Shown one piece after another: positions 23,037-35,200 of a DNA stretch of 64,000 nt. The stretch covers positions 5,146,001 to 5,210,000 of the forward strand of contig BSBN01001149.1 in NCBI GenBank assembly GCA_027924645.1, given 5' to 3'. The stretch is from Cunninghamia lanceolata. Its lineage: Eukaryota > Streptophyta > Pinopsida > Cupressales > Cupressaceae. The notes below the pieces were generated by a model. The model had not been told where the DNA came from. It was given only the letters and a program-made list of their open reading frames with translations, and searched no databases. Position 1 is the stretch's first letter. Each line of letters begins with the position of its first letter. Position numbers and translations under genes: made by a program.

Positions 23037-23585
23037 AAGAAAGTTTTTTATATGAAGACAAACAAGTAACATGTAATCAAGAATGGAAAGAGCTTCATGG
23101 TGTATGCTTACCACAGCCAAGACAAGCCTAAAGAGGTCTTGAGCCTTGATGGGAATAAGAGTGGCAATAAATGAGTCATTCTTTTGGAGTAAACCAATGT
23201 TGAACAAGTTTCTTCGTGTTCAAGCAATGCAACAATTCATCATCCAAATAGTTGGAGATGTAGATGTTCCAAATTTGGTACATGTTTATTTTGTGGTGCA
23301 AGGTGAGGTGGCAAACATGTCATCAGTCTGAAGGTTCTTCTTGTTAGGAATTATTAGTGCATGACATAGAATAATGTCATAATATTAGATGTTAGTTTTT
23401 AGTTAGTTATTAGTTATGAGTTAGTTGGTAGTTAGTGGTGTGGATAGTTAGTAAGTTGGATGGCTTTATAAAGTTATAGAATGTAATATTTGTGTGTTGA
23501 AGATGAATGACTAATTGTTGTGTTTGAGTCTCCGGCTCTTTGTTTCCCAATTTCAATACTTTTGCCCTCATATGTTTTTTATTAG

Positions 23586-24346
23586 GATAAGCAACTAACA
23601 AGGGGCTGAACTCTTTACAAAGCATGCCCCCAGGGTAGAAGAAAGACACAACAGACTAGTAAGAGGTTGAATGCTTACCCCACAACCAAACCCTACCATC
23701 CAGCACTAAGTACCGCTCCGCTGTGGAGGCAAATGATGCTATGAAGAAACCTCTAGCACAAGGATAGATTTCAATCTTACCCTCCACCAAGGGTTTCCAC
23801 AAATCCCTAACCCAAGAATGAAGATCAGGGAGAGAAGGCCAAAGCTTGTTAAACCTGTAGATCACTCCGTGGTTCAGGTAGAACTCCTCATTCTCTGAAA
23901 CCTCAAGGCCACACACCACCACAGGGGCAAAGCAGGCAACTGGAAAGGCCTAACTCTTGCCTGTGATGAACGGGCCAGATTTCTTGAGCTGCTAACAGCC
24001 TCAATGAAAGATTTATGGGGGCGGCCAAAAGACCCAGAGCAGGGCCTGGCCCCACCAGATGCTAACTTTGGAGAAAGACCAAAGGTTGGAGCCAACCTAT
24101 CCGTTGCACTCCCAGCTTGATCAAGAATACCACTTGCACCCGAACTTGCCTCTTTACCCTTGGCGCTCCCTCCCAACGTGCTCTCACACCCAGGCACACC
24201 CATAGGCAGTTTGTTAACAGTCGAAGAAGTAGCAAAAAGATCTTGCCCATCCCTGCTTACACTTTGCTCGCACCCATGATGAAGAGCATGATCAGCAAAT
24301 TTCTCGCCGACACGTTCAAATTTCTTATCCACGCATTCCATGTGTT
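23586..24346 (-). mobile_element. Short LINE ORF1 retrocopy with 17-bp target duplication
   Basis: The segment is bracketed by the direct repeat TTTTGCCCTCATATGTT (near 23570 and 24345). On the minus strand it ends in AATAAAAAAC, a poly(A)-like 3' end. It encodes an ORF1-like piece (frame 24356-23874, then a frame change into 23922-23656) with the DUF4283 features FNKLWPSLPDLHSWVRDLW and GFFIASFASTAERYLVLDG. ORF2 is absent although the 3' end is present, so it looks like an internally deleted or spliced L1 transcript that was reinserted. It lies inside the 20.9-25.2 kb LTR element. Confidence 0.7.
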
Positions 24347-24405
24347 TTGCCCTCATATGTTGACTCTATAGCTTTTGGGGACTATAAGCCTCCATATTGG
24401 GGAGG

Positions 24406-25156
24406 TGTGATCCATAAATGATCCAATTTTTGTACTTCAAGGAATGTTTTTGGAACAAGGATAGTGTCTTGAATGCTAGAAAATGTATCAAATGTTATGG
24501 GACATAAAAATGTGGGTTTTGGCAAGGAGATCATGAACTATGTTTTTTGCTATGGTGAATCATTGGTTGCAATAAGCAGCAAAAAATTGCTAATCTACAT
24601 AAAGCGATGAATTCATCATGACAGTTCATGGCATCCAATGATGTCCTAGTTCTCAGTTTTCTTTCCTTTTGACACAATTTTGAAGACTTTTAAGCTTCCA
24701 AGATTGTTGAAATGTTATAAATAAACATTGCGGATGTGAGATTTATTTTTAGTTTTACTAGCATTCGAGAGGTCTATGTAGAGTTTCATACTGTATTCTT
24801 TGACTTTAGTAATTATCGCATCTACAAAGGTAGGTGAAATGATTTCAGAGAGCTTGACATGTTGCATAGGCTAATTTTAGTTTTGTAGAAGCTCTGCTTG
24901 TATGCCCACAAGGCTAAGACCTCTTGTAAACACCATTTAAGTACACGAGTGAGTGTTTCCTCACCCTTCTAGGTGGAGTTTCTATCAGAAGTAGTTTTCT
25001 CTAGTGTATATGGGTTTTCTTTCATGGTGTTCGGGTTGTATATTTCATTTCCTTGCACATTAAATGCTTGACAATTTCAATCATGTTTAAACTTTAAAAC
25101 TAAAATAAATCTGTAAGCCAACAACTTCACATGTAGAATATCTACCCTAGTTTATA
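24406..25156 (+). repeat. 3' LTR of the 20.9-25.2 kb element
   Basis: It starts TGTGATCC after the purine tract TTGGGGAGGTG and is collinear with 20932-21713 throughout. Confidence 0.65.
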
Positions 25157-28100
25157 GCTCATCTACCTTTAGAGATTATCTATTTCTTATCATCATGGAT
25201 CTAGCTCTCTTTCTATGGCGAAGCCTTCCAAAATTGGTGGTTACTCAACAAATTTTCATGGATGCCAAGGTGTCAAATGATTTGTTTCATAACTTTTTTT
25301 CCTTGGCATAGAGGCACCTTGGATGATCCCAATGTTATCATCACTCTTTCCAATCTCTTGATTTATTTTGATGGTGACCTATGAGTGTAGTTTGTAGGGG
25401 ATATTCATGTCATTGAGAGCCTTCAATACCAAGATCATTCTTCAAATTTATGGGTGTATTGATCACTAGATCATGTTTCACTTGCTTCTTTCTCATCTAG
25501 GAGCACTTCCCTTGACATACTTCATTTGAGCAGTCAACAATGACATTAGACTATGAGGATATGATTCCACTTGGAATAGTTCTCTTTATATTCCAAATAT
25601 GATTCATCAGAAGATGATGATACTTCATTTGAGCACTCAACAATGTCTTTAGATTACGAGGATATGATTCCCCTTGGAATAGTTATATCTTTATAGTCCC
25701 ACCTTAGGGAGTTATTGCATGAGTGGGATGGCATTCACTCATATTGTACCGATTTGCATAAGTCCATTTTCATTTGGAAGCAATGTTCATCCTAAGTATA
25801 AACCAAAGATCAAACTGCTTTGACAAAGGAAGATGCTTACCTTAAAATCCTTACACAAACATGGATAGACAACCTTCCATATTATGGGAGTAAACATTTC
25901 AGAACTTGCTCGAGTCATGAGAAGTTGTGATTGAGGAGAATGTTTGAGGCTACTCTCCTGGTTTTTTGAAATATCTGAGACCTTCCTCTTTTAAATGATA
26001 CTTGAAAGAAATCTGTGTGGTTCCTGCTTTTGATTCCCATTTTAAAGATTGTACAATATGCACTAAATAATTACTGGGATTAAAACCCCTTCAAGACGGT
26101 GAAAGGATGATTATGACAACATAGAACGCTGCAGAGAACTTTCTGGTGGGAAATCCTGAAGTTGGAAGATAATGGTGTTGCAGTAACATTGATAAGCAAG
26201 AAGTGCAAGAAAACATATTAACTTCCAGAAACTTGGGAATGCTATCTGTGGCAGTTTAGAAAGATGTTATGTGGAGATGCAGAGGTTGTCAACGACAACA
26301 TGCTACAACGGGTGCAAGTGAGCAATCATATTAATGCCTACAAATTACCAAAATAGGTCAGTGGGACTCTCAAGTAGAAAGTACAATCATAGAAACACAA
26401 AGAGAGTCTAAAGGATCTCCTATCTATAGAAAACAACAGTGTTCAGAGAAAAAATTGACAACCTAAATAAAGCAAGATAAATGAAATTATATTAACATCC
26501 ACAAATGATCAGGTAGGTCAACGAGCTTCATAGTATGGCACATTGCACTATGTAATTAAGAGTGCTAAATAGACTTCAACCACCTCAGATAATATTTTCT
26601 AAAAGTTGAAGCTAAAGTCTAAAATGCGAAGGAACCTAAAAAAAGGATAAGCCCATGGGTGTGCATCCTAGACAAAACAGTATATGCAACACCACGTATT
26701 ACAGCAAAATGCTGTGAAAGAATTCTTATGATAAAAACAAATAAATGCCACCCGAGCTAATTGATAACAATGATAAAAAAGCATAAATCCCCATAACATA
26801 CAGCAAAATGCAATGAGCAATGCTAAAAAAATGACATGCTTGTAGTTCTAATCAATTTTGGAGAGAGATCCATCCTTAACTGTGTAATAAATGTTATTGG
26901 AGTAATGTGTTTATGAACTTGATCAAAGGGTTTCACAAAAGCAATAAAAGAAATAGTAGATATTGATGACTTCTGTAAAGCTATGATTCCCTTTTTGATG
27001 CATAGTAGACTAATGTATCTCTGGATGTTATAAATTCAGCTGCATTCAATCTTTATCAAATCTATAATGAGAACTCTATTAAATCCTGGATTAGTATCCG
27101 TGCAGAATTATTGTTTCTGTTATTATCCTTGATCTATCTTCAAGAGTCAACTGAAGAATATACAAGAATGTATTGTAGATCCCTCATCAGCTTCTAGCAC
27201 AGTATAGAGTTTTCATTTCTCCATAAGATCAGGACAGCTTCTTAGAGCCGCTGGGGAGGTGGCCTTGGAGTAGTTATGATTTTTCAACATTAAATGGACA
27301 GACCCTACTTGAGCATGACGATAGAAAAGAATATTTGATTTCCTGCCTGCGCTGCACTCTCTCATGCCTAGATGTTAAAACTAGTTCACTTGGTTGGTGA
27401 AAGCTTGGAGAGGATGTGAACTGAGTTTTTTAAGGCTGTTGCTACAGCTTTCCAAATCCACTCTCAGCTTGAGAAGAAATCACCACAGATATATTGACAG
27501 TGGAAATTTGCAGATATTATGTCAAAAAGACTCTTAGCATCAAGTCTGCCTGTAGAAAATATTTGGAGCCTCCAAAGCCCTTAAGCTTTCTTATTTTAGC
27601 TGAATGTTTTCCAGTAGGCTGTTCACCAGTTTTTCTCAACTCATTCTCTATTTAGGCTTCAATATGGAAGTCGTTATTCAAGGTTTTTCTTCAATGGTTC
27701 AAACAAAATCTTAAGATAAATTACAGCAAAGAAGTTAGATGAAACATTTCAACTTTATTATTTCAGACTTCACTTATTTGGCAACATCTGTACACCTAGA
27801 GCCTGCATGGACAAAGCCTGTACTTTCTCTTAGTACATCAGCAGAAACTACAGTTCAATTCTAATGACAGCTTCCATTAACACACCTCTACTAACCAAAA
27901 TAGATCAACAGGATTTAAGTGCACGTTACTACATTGGAAAAGTGCTAGGATAGACAGAACCCTTGGTTCTGGAAAGTAATTAAACAGCACAACACTAAAA
28001 TTAAAACAATAAGCATGTAAATATGAGAATATCACTAGAGAGGTTAACTCCAAAGCAGTTAAACATCAAAGTACAAGTTCAAAAATGAAGCACAATGCTG

Positions 28101-29150
28101 ACGAAAACAAATACTAAAGCTGGAGGCCAAGACTGGAACCAACACTGCCATGCATCAATAACAAAGCTCAGACGAGAAGAAATGACAGCGCCATACACAG
28201 AAGTGGCAACACTACTTTCCATATTGCAATATGATATTTAAGATTTTTGCCAACTGCTTAATCCTGTTCACTGGTTGAAGTCTAAGAGATTTGATTTTAA
28301 TACACAGCACGTGGGTCATTCCTCTAGCAGGTTATGTATAGGTTAATTGTGATACTAGAGGCACACCCAAGTAGAGGCAAATGGGATGGTGTTGTAGGAG
28401 ATCACTCCATAATTTGTTAATGCTTTAAGAAGTCAATTTTGGTACTCTTGCAAACATGTGGTTGAGATCCATATTGTCTTTGAGATATTAAAGAGGAAGC
28501 TATAGATATTAGAACACAATCATTGAAGGAGGTTGAATGCTCAGGGCATTCAACTACTACTTCAATAATACTGCCTTAGATTGTCTATATGTTTCAAATA
28601 TCGATTAAAAACAACTTCCCTATAATAAGTGATAAAGGAACACATTTCAACTACTAGCAATTGAATATCCTGAACTGCTGCTAATTTCCTATCAAAGGGG
28701 ACACAAGTATGTAAACAAGATTCTTGACATAGAGAAAAATGGCATCATTAAGTAGAATAATATAACTCGAAAAATAATATATATCCTGTATTAACTGCAT
28801 TCTAAGAATCATCCCACCACGAGATATAAAAGTGTTAAACCTTCCACTAAAATTATCATCCAAACTCTTCGGATTTGAATTGCAGGAAAGGAAACATTGA
28901 GAATGAACTAACCTTGGCAACATTCCTTAACAGTTAAATGCAACAAAACAAGATGAAATTATAAGGTAACCTCCAACTCCATTGTTAACAAAATTTAATA
29001 GCAATGCCATTTAGATGCACAAAACATGGTAATTGCAGTAATTTTGCACCACAATTATGAACCATGTAAACCATTTGCAAATTTAAGAATGGCAACATAA
29101 ATCAAGATAATCAAAACATCACCTGCAACACAATCTGTTTTTGTGAGCAC
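25157..29150. other. 3' flank of the mannosidase gene; no gene recognised
   Basis: About 4 kb without a credible coding region on either strand. A roughly 75-bp segment is duplicated in tandem-like fashion at about 25521 and 25622 (TGAGCASTCAACAATG and TATGAGGATATGATTCC or close variants, period about 101 bp). The rest looks like unique, AT-rich intergenic DNA. Confidence 0.5.
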
Positions 29151-29158
29151 AATATTCA

Positions 29159-29164
29159 TTTATT
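29159..29164 (-). terminator. Candidate poly(A) signal of the mannosidase gene
   Basis: Minus-strand AATAAA lies about 330 bp after the stop codon at 29495, giving a plausible 3' UTR length. Plant signals are degenerate, so this is only a candidate. Confidence 0.35.
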
Positions 29165-29494
29165 TGTTGGGATGACTTTGGAAGGAAATAAAGAAATAAA
29201 TAATAGGAGCTACAAAAGCCCTTATCTAATGCCAGCTGCCTCTATTACATCCATCCTGAACTCAATTTAAACATTTTGAACTAAAAGCCACACAAACTAG
29301 ATGTAGCTTTACTCATCTTACACCATCAGAATATGCCGCGTATCAAGCTTTCCCAGAAGAAGTGAGGACCATCATGGGATGAATCAGACAAACAGAAAAT
29401 CAAACTATAGTACATACAAAGCAGCTCTAGAGTCAAATGCCTGCTCCAGGTAATACAAGTGGCAGTTTCTTACGAGGAAATCCAATTTCTTAAA

Positions 29495-32251
29495 TCACTT
29501 GTATGCTCTTAGTTCCAGCTTGAAGGCTTTAAGTTCCATGGGAGCCAAACTTATTAAGCCTTTCTTCTCTACAGCTGTCAATTCTTTCCTGTGGGATTTC
29601 TCAATGTAGCCGAACTCCTCTGGGTCATCATGTAGATTATTAAGAGAAGATTCTTTTGCGTTGGAAGTAGAGATATCTTTGAACATGGAGAAAATGTCCA
29701 TGGGGCCATCAGCCAATGTTCTGCACTGTAGGCGCCCCTTCTTGCAGTAAGCTACATCCCATCCTCTCCTCTGCAAGATAAGAAAGAACCTTGGTTCTCC
29801 CGAAGATGAAGATTGGAAAAAACTTGCTGGGCGAGGCACTTTTAAGCTGACAACATGGAGATCACACGGGAAAGTAAGAGCTAAAGGAGCAAATCCTTTA
29901 GATGTTGTTGCCAAAATAGAGATATCTTGTGGTTTCCCCAAAAATGCATGCATAGGGTAGTTCAGCTGAGCACCAACACGGTGAGAAAGAAGAGATGGTG
30001 TTCTAGGTGATGAGCTAGATAGAGATGTTAGGGAAGACACATTGCTCTCAATTAGGAGATGGAATACTACATTCACAGGTCGGTTATCCATCACCCCTTG
30101 CCCCAGACCACGATCATCATCGCGTGTCAAACGCCTGTCAAGCATAACTTCTAACCAACCATTCTTAAGCCCTGCTATCCCCAATGACTGTCGAGAATGT
30201 ATTGAAAATCGACGACCACTGGAATCCTGCAAAAATGCAAGAGATGGCATTGGGTAATAATTCCCTTGTAGAGGGATTTTGTCATATGTTTCTCTCCGTA
30301 TCATTTGAAACCCATTCAAATCTGAGAAGAAAACCCGTTCATTATTGATACCTGTTTTGAAACGAGCTATTAACTCTTTATCATTATATACATAGTCAAC
30401 AAGCTCCACATGATATTCTATTTCAATCAAAAACTCTTGTACTGTGCTTTTCCCATTATAAATGCGGGTACTACGTGAGATTGGTGTTTGATCCCATATT
30501 GTCTTGGGATATGAGAAAGCCTCCTGCAAAAGAGGGCCCTCCAATAGCACCAATATTCCACCTGGCTGCACAACAGGTTGTGCTTCCCCATTTGGCTTAA
30601 ATAGATAGGCACCACTTCCCCAGCTTGAGTAGACTCCAATCTCTTCTTCTAATTTAATTTGGCTACCATCCTTATGCTGTTTAACCGTTTTTAGCAAGCC
30701 ATGCTTGACATCAAACAAAAGTGTCTGGTGTTTGTTTACAATCTCAGCATCATCACCTTCCAATTTTGAACATTCATATGGGGCAGGGCAGGTGAAAGAT
30801 TGCATTCCATCAAAAACCTTAAGTTGTGTCAAATTGGCTTTCTTGCATTCAGTCAAACCATGAGCAACATAGTAGGTCTGTAAACCCATACCTGGAATAG
30901 AAGCCTGCCAATATAGCCGGTGTCTGCCTGTAGCAAATTTTCCTTTTTCATATCCCCATTCAGGAGCAACTTGGCTTTCAAGAGGAGACAAATTTGAATC
31001 TATCACACAAACATCCGGCCGGCTAACAACAACCATAACAACCTGGTCCACAACTTCCTCTAGTGGATTGAAGAAAACAACAGATTGAACTTTCTGATAT
31101 GGAATATCAATTTCTCTGTGCATGGGTTGCATGTCATACACTGATCGAACTTGCTCATGTTCAAATTGGGTCAATTGACTATCCTTGTATTCACCTTTGT
31201 CAAACTCATCCTCTAGAAGAGCCTGAACACACTTGGCCATTATATTCTGCAGATCCTGTAGTGAGGTATGCATACGTGTTCCATAATCTTGCACTACGTG
31301 ATTTTTAGCAGTACCTGTGACCCCATCATGATGCTGGAAAAGAGCTAAGTTCCGCCGTGCAGCTATCAATTTTTCAGCAAATGACAGAGGGAACTGTGCA
31401 CACTGTGACTTCTGACAGGAACTTAGAACAAAAGAAAAAAGAATTTCTGCAGCACGGAGGGTCTCCTCAAGCACACGATCCACTGCTTTGTAAAAGGGTC
31501 GTGAAACATAGTACCCACTCCAGTAATCCTTATTCCTGTCAGCATAAGTGAAGAAATCACCAGACAGGGTAGGGAAACCTGGAACTACAGATGCATCTAC
31601 TTCCTCTGTTAAATCCCTCTTTGCCTCTTCCCGAAGAGTCTTGAAATAATCTTCGAGTGTCCCAAACTTTGCTTCTGCTTTGAGCTCTTTGTGAGAATTT
31701 ATATAATCAAATAGTAGCTGATAATTCCTAAATTGTGCTTCTGCTTCCTCCAAGCTTGTGTAACGAAAATCATCTCCCAAAGGTATCAGAAGGGTATTTG
31801 TTTTATACAAGGTAGACTTCTTCTTGTATTGATCCAAGAGCTTCAAGGCCCTCTCTTGAACATTTGCATGATTAGTCTCAATTGGATGTTGTCCCCATGG
31901 GCAGTATCCATAACCAAAACCAGGCATTCTACCAAAGTCAAACTGGCAGCAAATAGCAGGCTCTGGTCCACATGTATGTGGTATATCATAAGAATAGAAG
32001 GGCATCATATGACAAAAGATATCTGTATTTTCATCTGTGTCCCAACTCTGCCGCCACATGAACTCCAAATTTTTGTGCAATGCTAGCTCTTTCTTTACCT
32101 CATAATGAGTTCTTTGAATTAGCATGTTATTAAAGCCCATTCGACGAAGCAAATATGCCATTGTTGGCGAGTGACCAAAAGGATCAATAGCCCAGGCATT
32201 TTTTGGAACCACACCAACAGTATCTTTCAACCATAGATTACCCTCAATCAT
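29495..32251 (-). CDS. GMII: GMII exon 4: main catalytic and C-terminal domains
   Basis: The exon encodes residues 231-1148 and the stop. The acceptor TAG lies directly before ATGATTGAGGG; that ATG is internal and is not a start. It begins MIEGNLWLKDTVGVVPKN and continues to the nucleophile motif WAIDPFGHS. The central GH38 helical domain follows, with YWSGYYVSRP and FQHHDGVTGTAK (zinc ligand). The C-terminal beta domains follow, with DLNGFQM, PLQGNYYPMPS, SVHSRQSLG-like and LDRRL-RDD-RGLGQGV-DN. The frame is uninterrupted over 918 codons and ends in the KLELRAYK tail typical of plant members. Confidence 0.97.
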   Translation of the reverse strand: MIEGNLWLKDTVGVVPKNAWAIDPFGHSPTMAYLLRRMGFNNMLIQRTHYEVKKELALHKNLEFMWRQSWDTDENTDIFCHMMPFYSYDIPHTCGPEPAICCQFDFGRMPGFGYGYCPWGQHPIETNHANVQERALKLLDQYKKKSTLYKTNTLLIPLGDDFRYTSLEEAEAQFRNYQLLFDYINSHKELKAEAKFGTLEDYFKTLREEAKRDLTEEVDASVVPGFPTLSGDFFTYADRNKDYWSGYYVSRPFYKAVDRVLEETLRAAEILFSFVLSSCQKSQCAQFPLSFAEKLIAARRNLALFQHHDGVTGTAKNHVVQDYGTRMHTSLQDLQNIMAKCVQALLEDEFDKGEYKDSQLTQFEHEQVRSVYDMQPMHREIDIPYQKVQSVVFFNPLEEVVDQVVMVVVSRPDVCVIDSNLSPLESQVAPEWGYEKGKFATGRHRLYWQASIPGMGLQTYYVAHGLTECKKANLTQLKVFDGMQSFTCPAPYECSKLEGDDAEIVNKHQTLLFDVKHGLLKTVKQHKDGSQIKLEEEIGVYSSWGSGAYLFKPNGEAQPVVQPGGILVLLEGPLLQEAFSYPKTIWDQTPISRSTRIYNGKSTVQEFLIEIEYHVELVDYVYNDKELIARFKTGINNERVFFSDLNGFQMIRRETYDKIPLQGNYYPMPSLAFLQDSSGRRFSIHSRQSLGIAGLKNGWLEVMLDRRLTRDDDRGLGQGVMDNRPVNVVFHLLIESNVSSLTSLSSSSPRTPSLLSHRVGAQLNYPMHAFLGKPQDISILATTSKGFAPLALTFPCDLHVVSLKVPRPASFFQSSSSGEPRFFLILQRRGWDVAYCKKGRLQCRTLADGPMDIFSMFKDISTSNAKESSLNNLHDDPEEFGYIEKSHRKELTAVEKKGLISLAPMELKAFKLELRAYK

Positions 32252-35200
32252 CTAGTCAATAATAAAAAAGAAAATGTGAGAAATACAGAAAAGCTTATTT
32301 AAGAAACTTTTCTTCAACATGCCTATAATTAATGCGCATTGTTTGACAAACTGTCTTGAATTTGAATCTGCAAAAAAATTGTCATTCCACTCAGCATGTA
32401 ATTTGCATTTCTAACTTTACATCTATCAGTTAACCTTTAATGAAAAATGGCTTATCAGACATCATAGATAGATGTTACTTTCCCATACAAAACCAACTCC
32501 TCAACAAAGAAATAAATAGAAGCTGCAGGAATAGCTAACTAAAAGCTAGACTTGAAAACATGCATTTATTCCTAAATGACAAGCACCATGTTCATTGCCA
32601 AGCAAAAAAAAATCCATGCAACAACTAGAAGTTTGTAATGTCAAGCACAAAACACTCCTAAACATGGATGTAAAACATTTAGCTTTAATGAATTGCAAAT
32701 AAAAACACACCCAGTTACACAAAACGGAAGGTCAAACAAGGAGAAAGACCACCATGAGTCGAAAGACGAAAAAAAATTGAATCTTGAACTCTTCTATATT
32801 TACAGAAAAATACTATAGCACAAGATTGTGCAATAATAATAAGATGCACTTTATTTTATTTTTGTTTATTATTATAGGATTTTGTGCACTTTATTTTATT
32901 TTTGTTTATTATTAGAATATTTTTTCATCTTTCAATTCACTGTGTGTTAGCATATACAACTGGAAGATACTAAACGAGGACCCTACCTTGATCCTAGTTA
33001 AAGTTTTATTGCTTTAATGGGTTTTCTTGTTATATTTATGAGTCTTCTCACTTTTAGCTTTGCTTTACTCGTTTAACTGTCTTGCACTTCTTTATGAAGG
33101 CACGACGTGCATTTGTACAGTTGGCTATATGTCCGCATTATTTAAAAAATTCCAAAAAGAGGTAGTTTGCTACCATGACATATCTGTGTGCTACTTTCCA
33201 TCTTTAGTTTACCTTGTTTCTTGAATTTGCTATCATACAAGAGTACCAAATCACCTTCTTTGAAGTTGTTCTCCAGCAAGTTTCTATCACGCCAAACTTT
33301 CTAACGCTTTCTTTCTAGATTCATGTTATATGCTGCCAATAATCCGTTTTCGTCCATTTTTTCTAATTCTTCAATCCTTTGTGTTAGCGATTCTATCATG
33401 CCAGTATATTAATAATTTATAATTGAATATATTTATGAATTGATTATTTTATTGTGAGTTTATTATTCATTCAAATTAAAGATATGAATAAAACTAGTTA
33501 TGATAAGAATCTATTACTATATCTATTGTAAAACTTAATCATTAATATTACATTAAGCCAGTCTATTCAAGCTGGCTGACTCCCTTAGAATAGGCGACAT
33601 TCTTTAAGGAAGTATAATTCAACTCCAACAAGCAACTTCCGTATGTAGTCATAATATCGTTGAGTTATTGGAGATGATGCAAGGCAAAGGGTTTCGTGGT
33701 CTAAGGAACATTCTAACCATCATTATGATAGTGTGCAAAGATAAATGGAATTACATGTGTAATTAAGAAGACGACTATGAAAGAGAAATGTGTTGCATGT
33801 TGTTTACTAGTCGACCACCAAGAAATAGTTATACACATACAAATCACCAAATAAAGGATGCCAAGAATATATATAAAATACAAGGCAGCGATTATCATTT
33901 GATAATAGGCAATGACTACATCTTACAAGAACAGCGATGATATCCTAAAGGTAACAACTACATTTAAAGAGTGGCAAATTAAATTCACAAATGCAATGAT
34001 TATCACCCACATTTATAGAGCAGTATTTATCATATATAAGCAGTGATAAAATATTGAAGGTTTTGTTAATAAAAGCAGCGATCAATGATTACGATCTGCA
34101 TTTGTAATTGAAAGGCAGCAATGACTATTCAAAGGAGTTTTTAATTATAACAAAAGGCAGCGATGACTATTCAAAGAAAGTCTTAATTATAACAAAAGGC
34201 AGCGATTGATATATAATGTGCGATGTACATAAGGAAGAAAAGTAATACAAGTTATTACATGTTAGAGGCAGCGCTTAAATAAAGAATAAAATGGATTATA
34301 ATATAGTTTCAAGAGATGCGATTTGTGTATGAAAAAGAGATGCGATTTAGAGTAGTAACAAAGAATCACATCCAATCATGAAGTCGCCCTCCTTCATGAA
34401 GTATAAGAGGATAAAGAAATGAAGTAGAAGAGGATCATCAGAAAAACGCATTCAGATCTGCACTTGAGATATATAGAGAAGAGCATCCAAGCAAGGAAAG
34501 ACATATAATCTAGATAGCAGATTAAGAATTATCTGCATATTATTATCTATAGCATCAAACTGGTATGCTGCATCTCACCTTATGAACTTGTGGTATTCTT
34601 ATGCTAATATCATAATTGAATTATATTAAGAAGAATAAGTTAATATATATATAATCTTATATTTATATATGTATATATATACCTGAGATAAGCCAATAAG
34701 AATATAATTACTAAATCTGACTTATAAACTAACTATATACATATATATAAATATATTCATGATATATGAGGGATTAATATATATTCATGACCCGGTCCTT
34801 AATCTTTCTCTATTGCCCCTCATGAGGATTAGTTGGGTTGTTAGGGAGAGTCGGAATTAATGTCTCACAAGGAAGGTGAGCCCTGAAGTGATATGGACAG
34901 GTGTTCCTGAAGCTCTCAGGCCAAGTGGTGGTATTGACGGGTGTTCATGAAACCCTTGGACCTACTCCCCAATGTGGTATGGACAGGTGCTCCTAAAGCT
35001 TGGGCCAGGTTGTGGTATTGACGGGTGTTAATGAAACCCTTGGGCCTCACTTGTGGAGAATAGTTTTCTAGCGCCCTAACATGGTTATCCCCCATCCTCC
35101 GTAGAGTTGATGATTAGGTAAGAGGTAAGGATTGGAGCTTAAATATAGTGATCATCGATTATATTATGAATACTTAATTAGTCCCTAGTTTTAATGATCT

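Larger units (their letters stand above)
20932..25156 (+). mobile_element. Decayed Ty3/gypsy element with gag and protease remnants
   Basis: Two diverged direct repeats, about 20932-21713 and 24406-25156, share long collinear stretches (for example TTTTTGTACTTCAAGGA, AAGGCTAAGACCTCTT and TTCTTTCATGGTGTT) and are taken as LTRs. TGGTATCAAAGC at 21721 is the primer binding site; GGGGAGGTG before 24406 is the purine tract. Internal coding remnants on the plus strand are gag with a zinc knuckle and a retropepsin. RT and integrase are absent. The inside is further filled by a LINE fragment (23586-24346). LTR divergence of perhaps 20-25% by eye makes it old. Confidence 0.7.

Noticed and set aside
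23335..23565. A possible solo LTR beginning TGTTAGGAATTATTAG
   Set aside because: The start is LTR-like, with TTAGTTAGT repeats, but no matching end or target duplication could be found.
30042..32086. Plus-strand open frames of 60-117 codons opposite the mannosidase exon
   Set aside because: They are antisense shadows of the coding exon with no domains of their own.
32249..32251. ATG at 32251 as the start of a separate 918-aa mannosidase gene
   Set aside because: An acceptor AG lies directly before it, and the frame begins in the middle of GH38. The upstream zinc-binding motif is found in exon 1, joined through exon 2 and the microexon.
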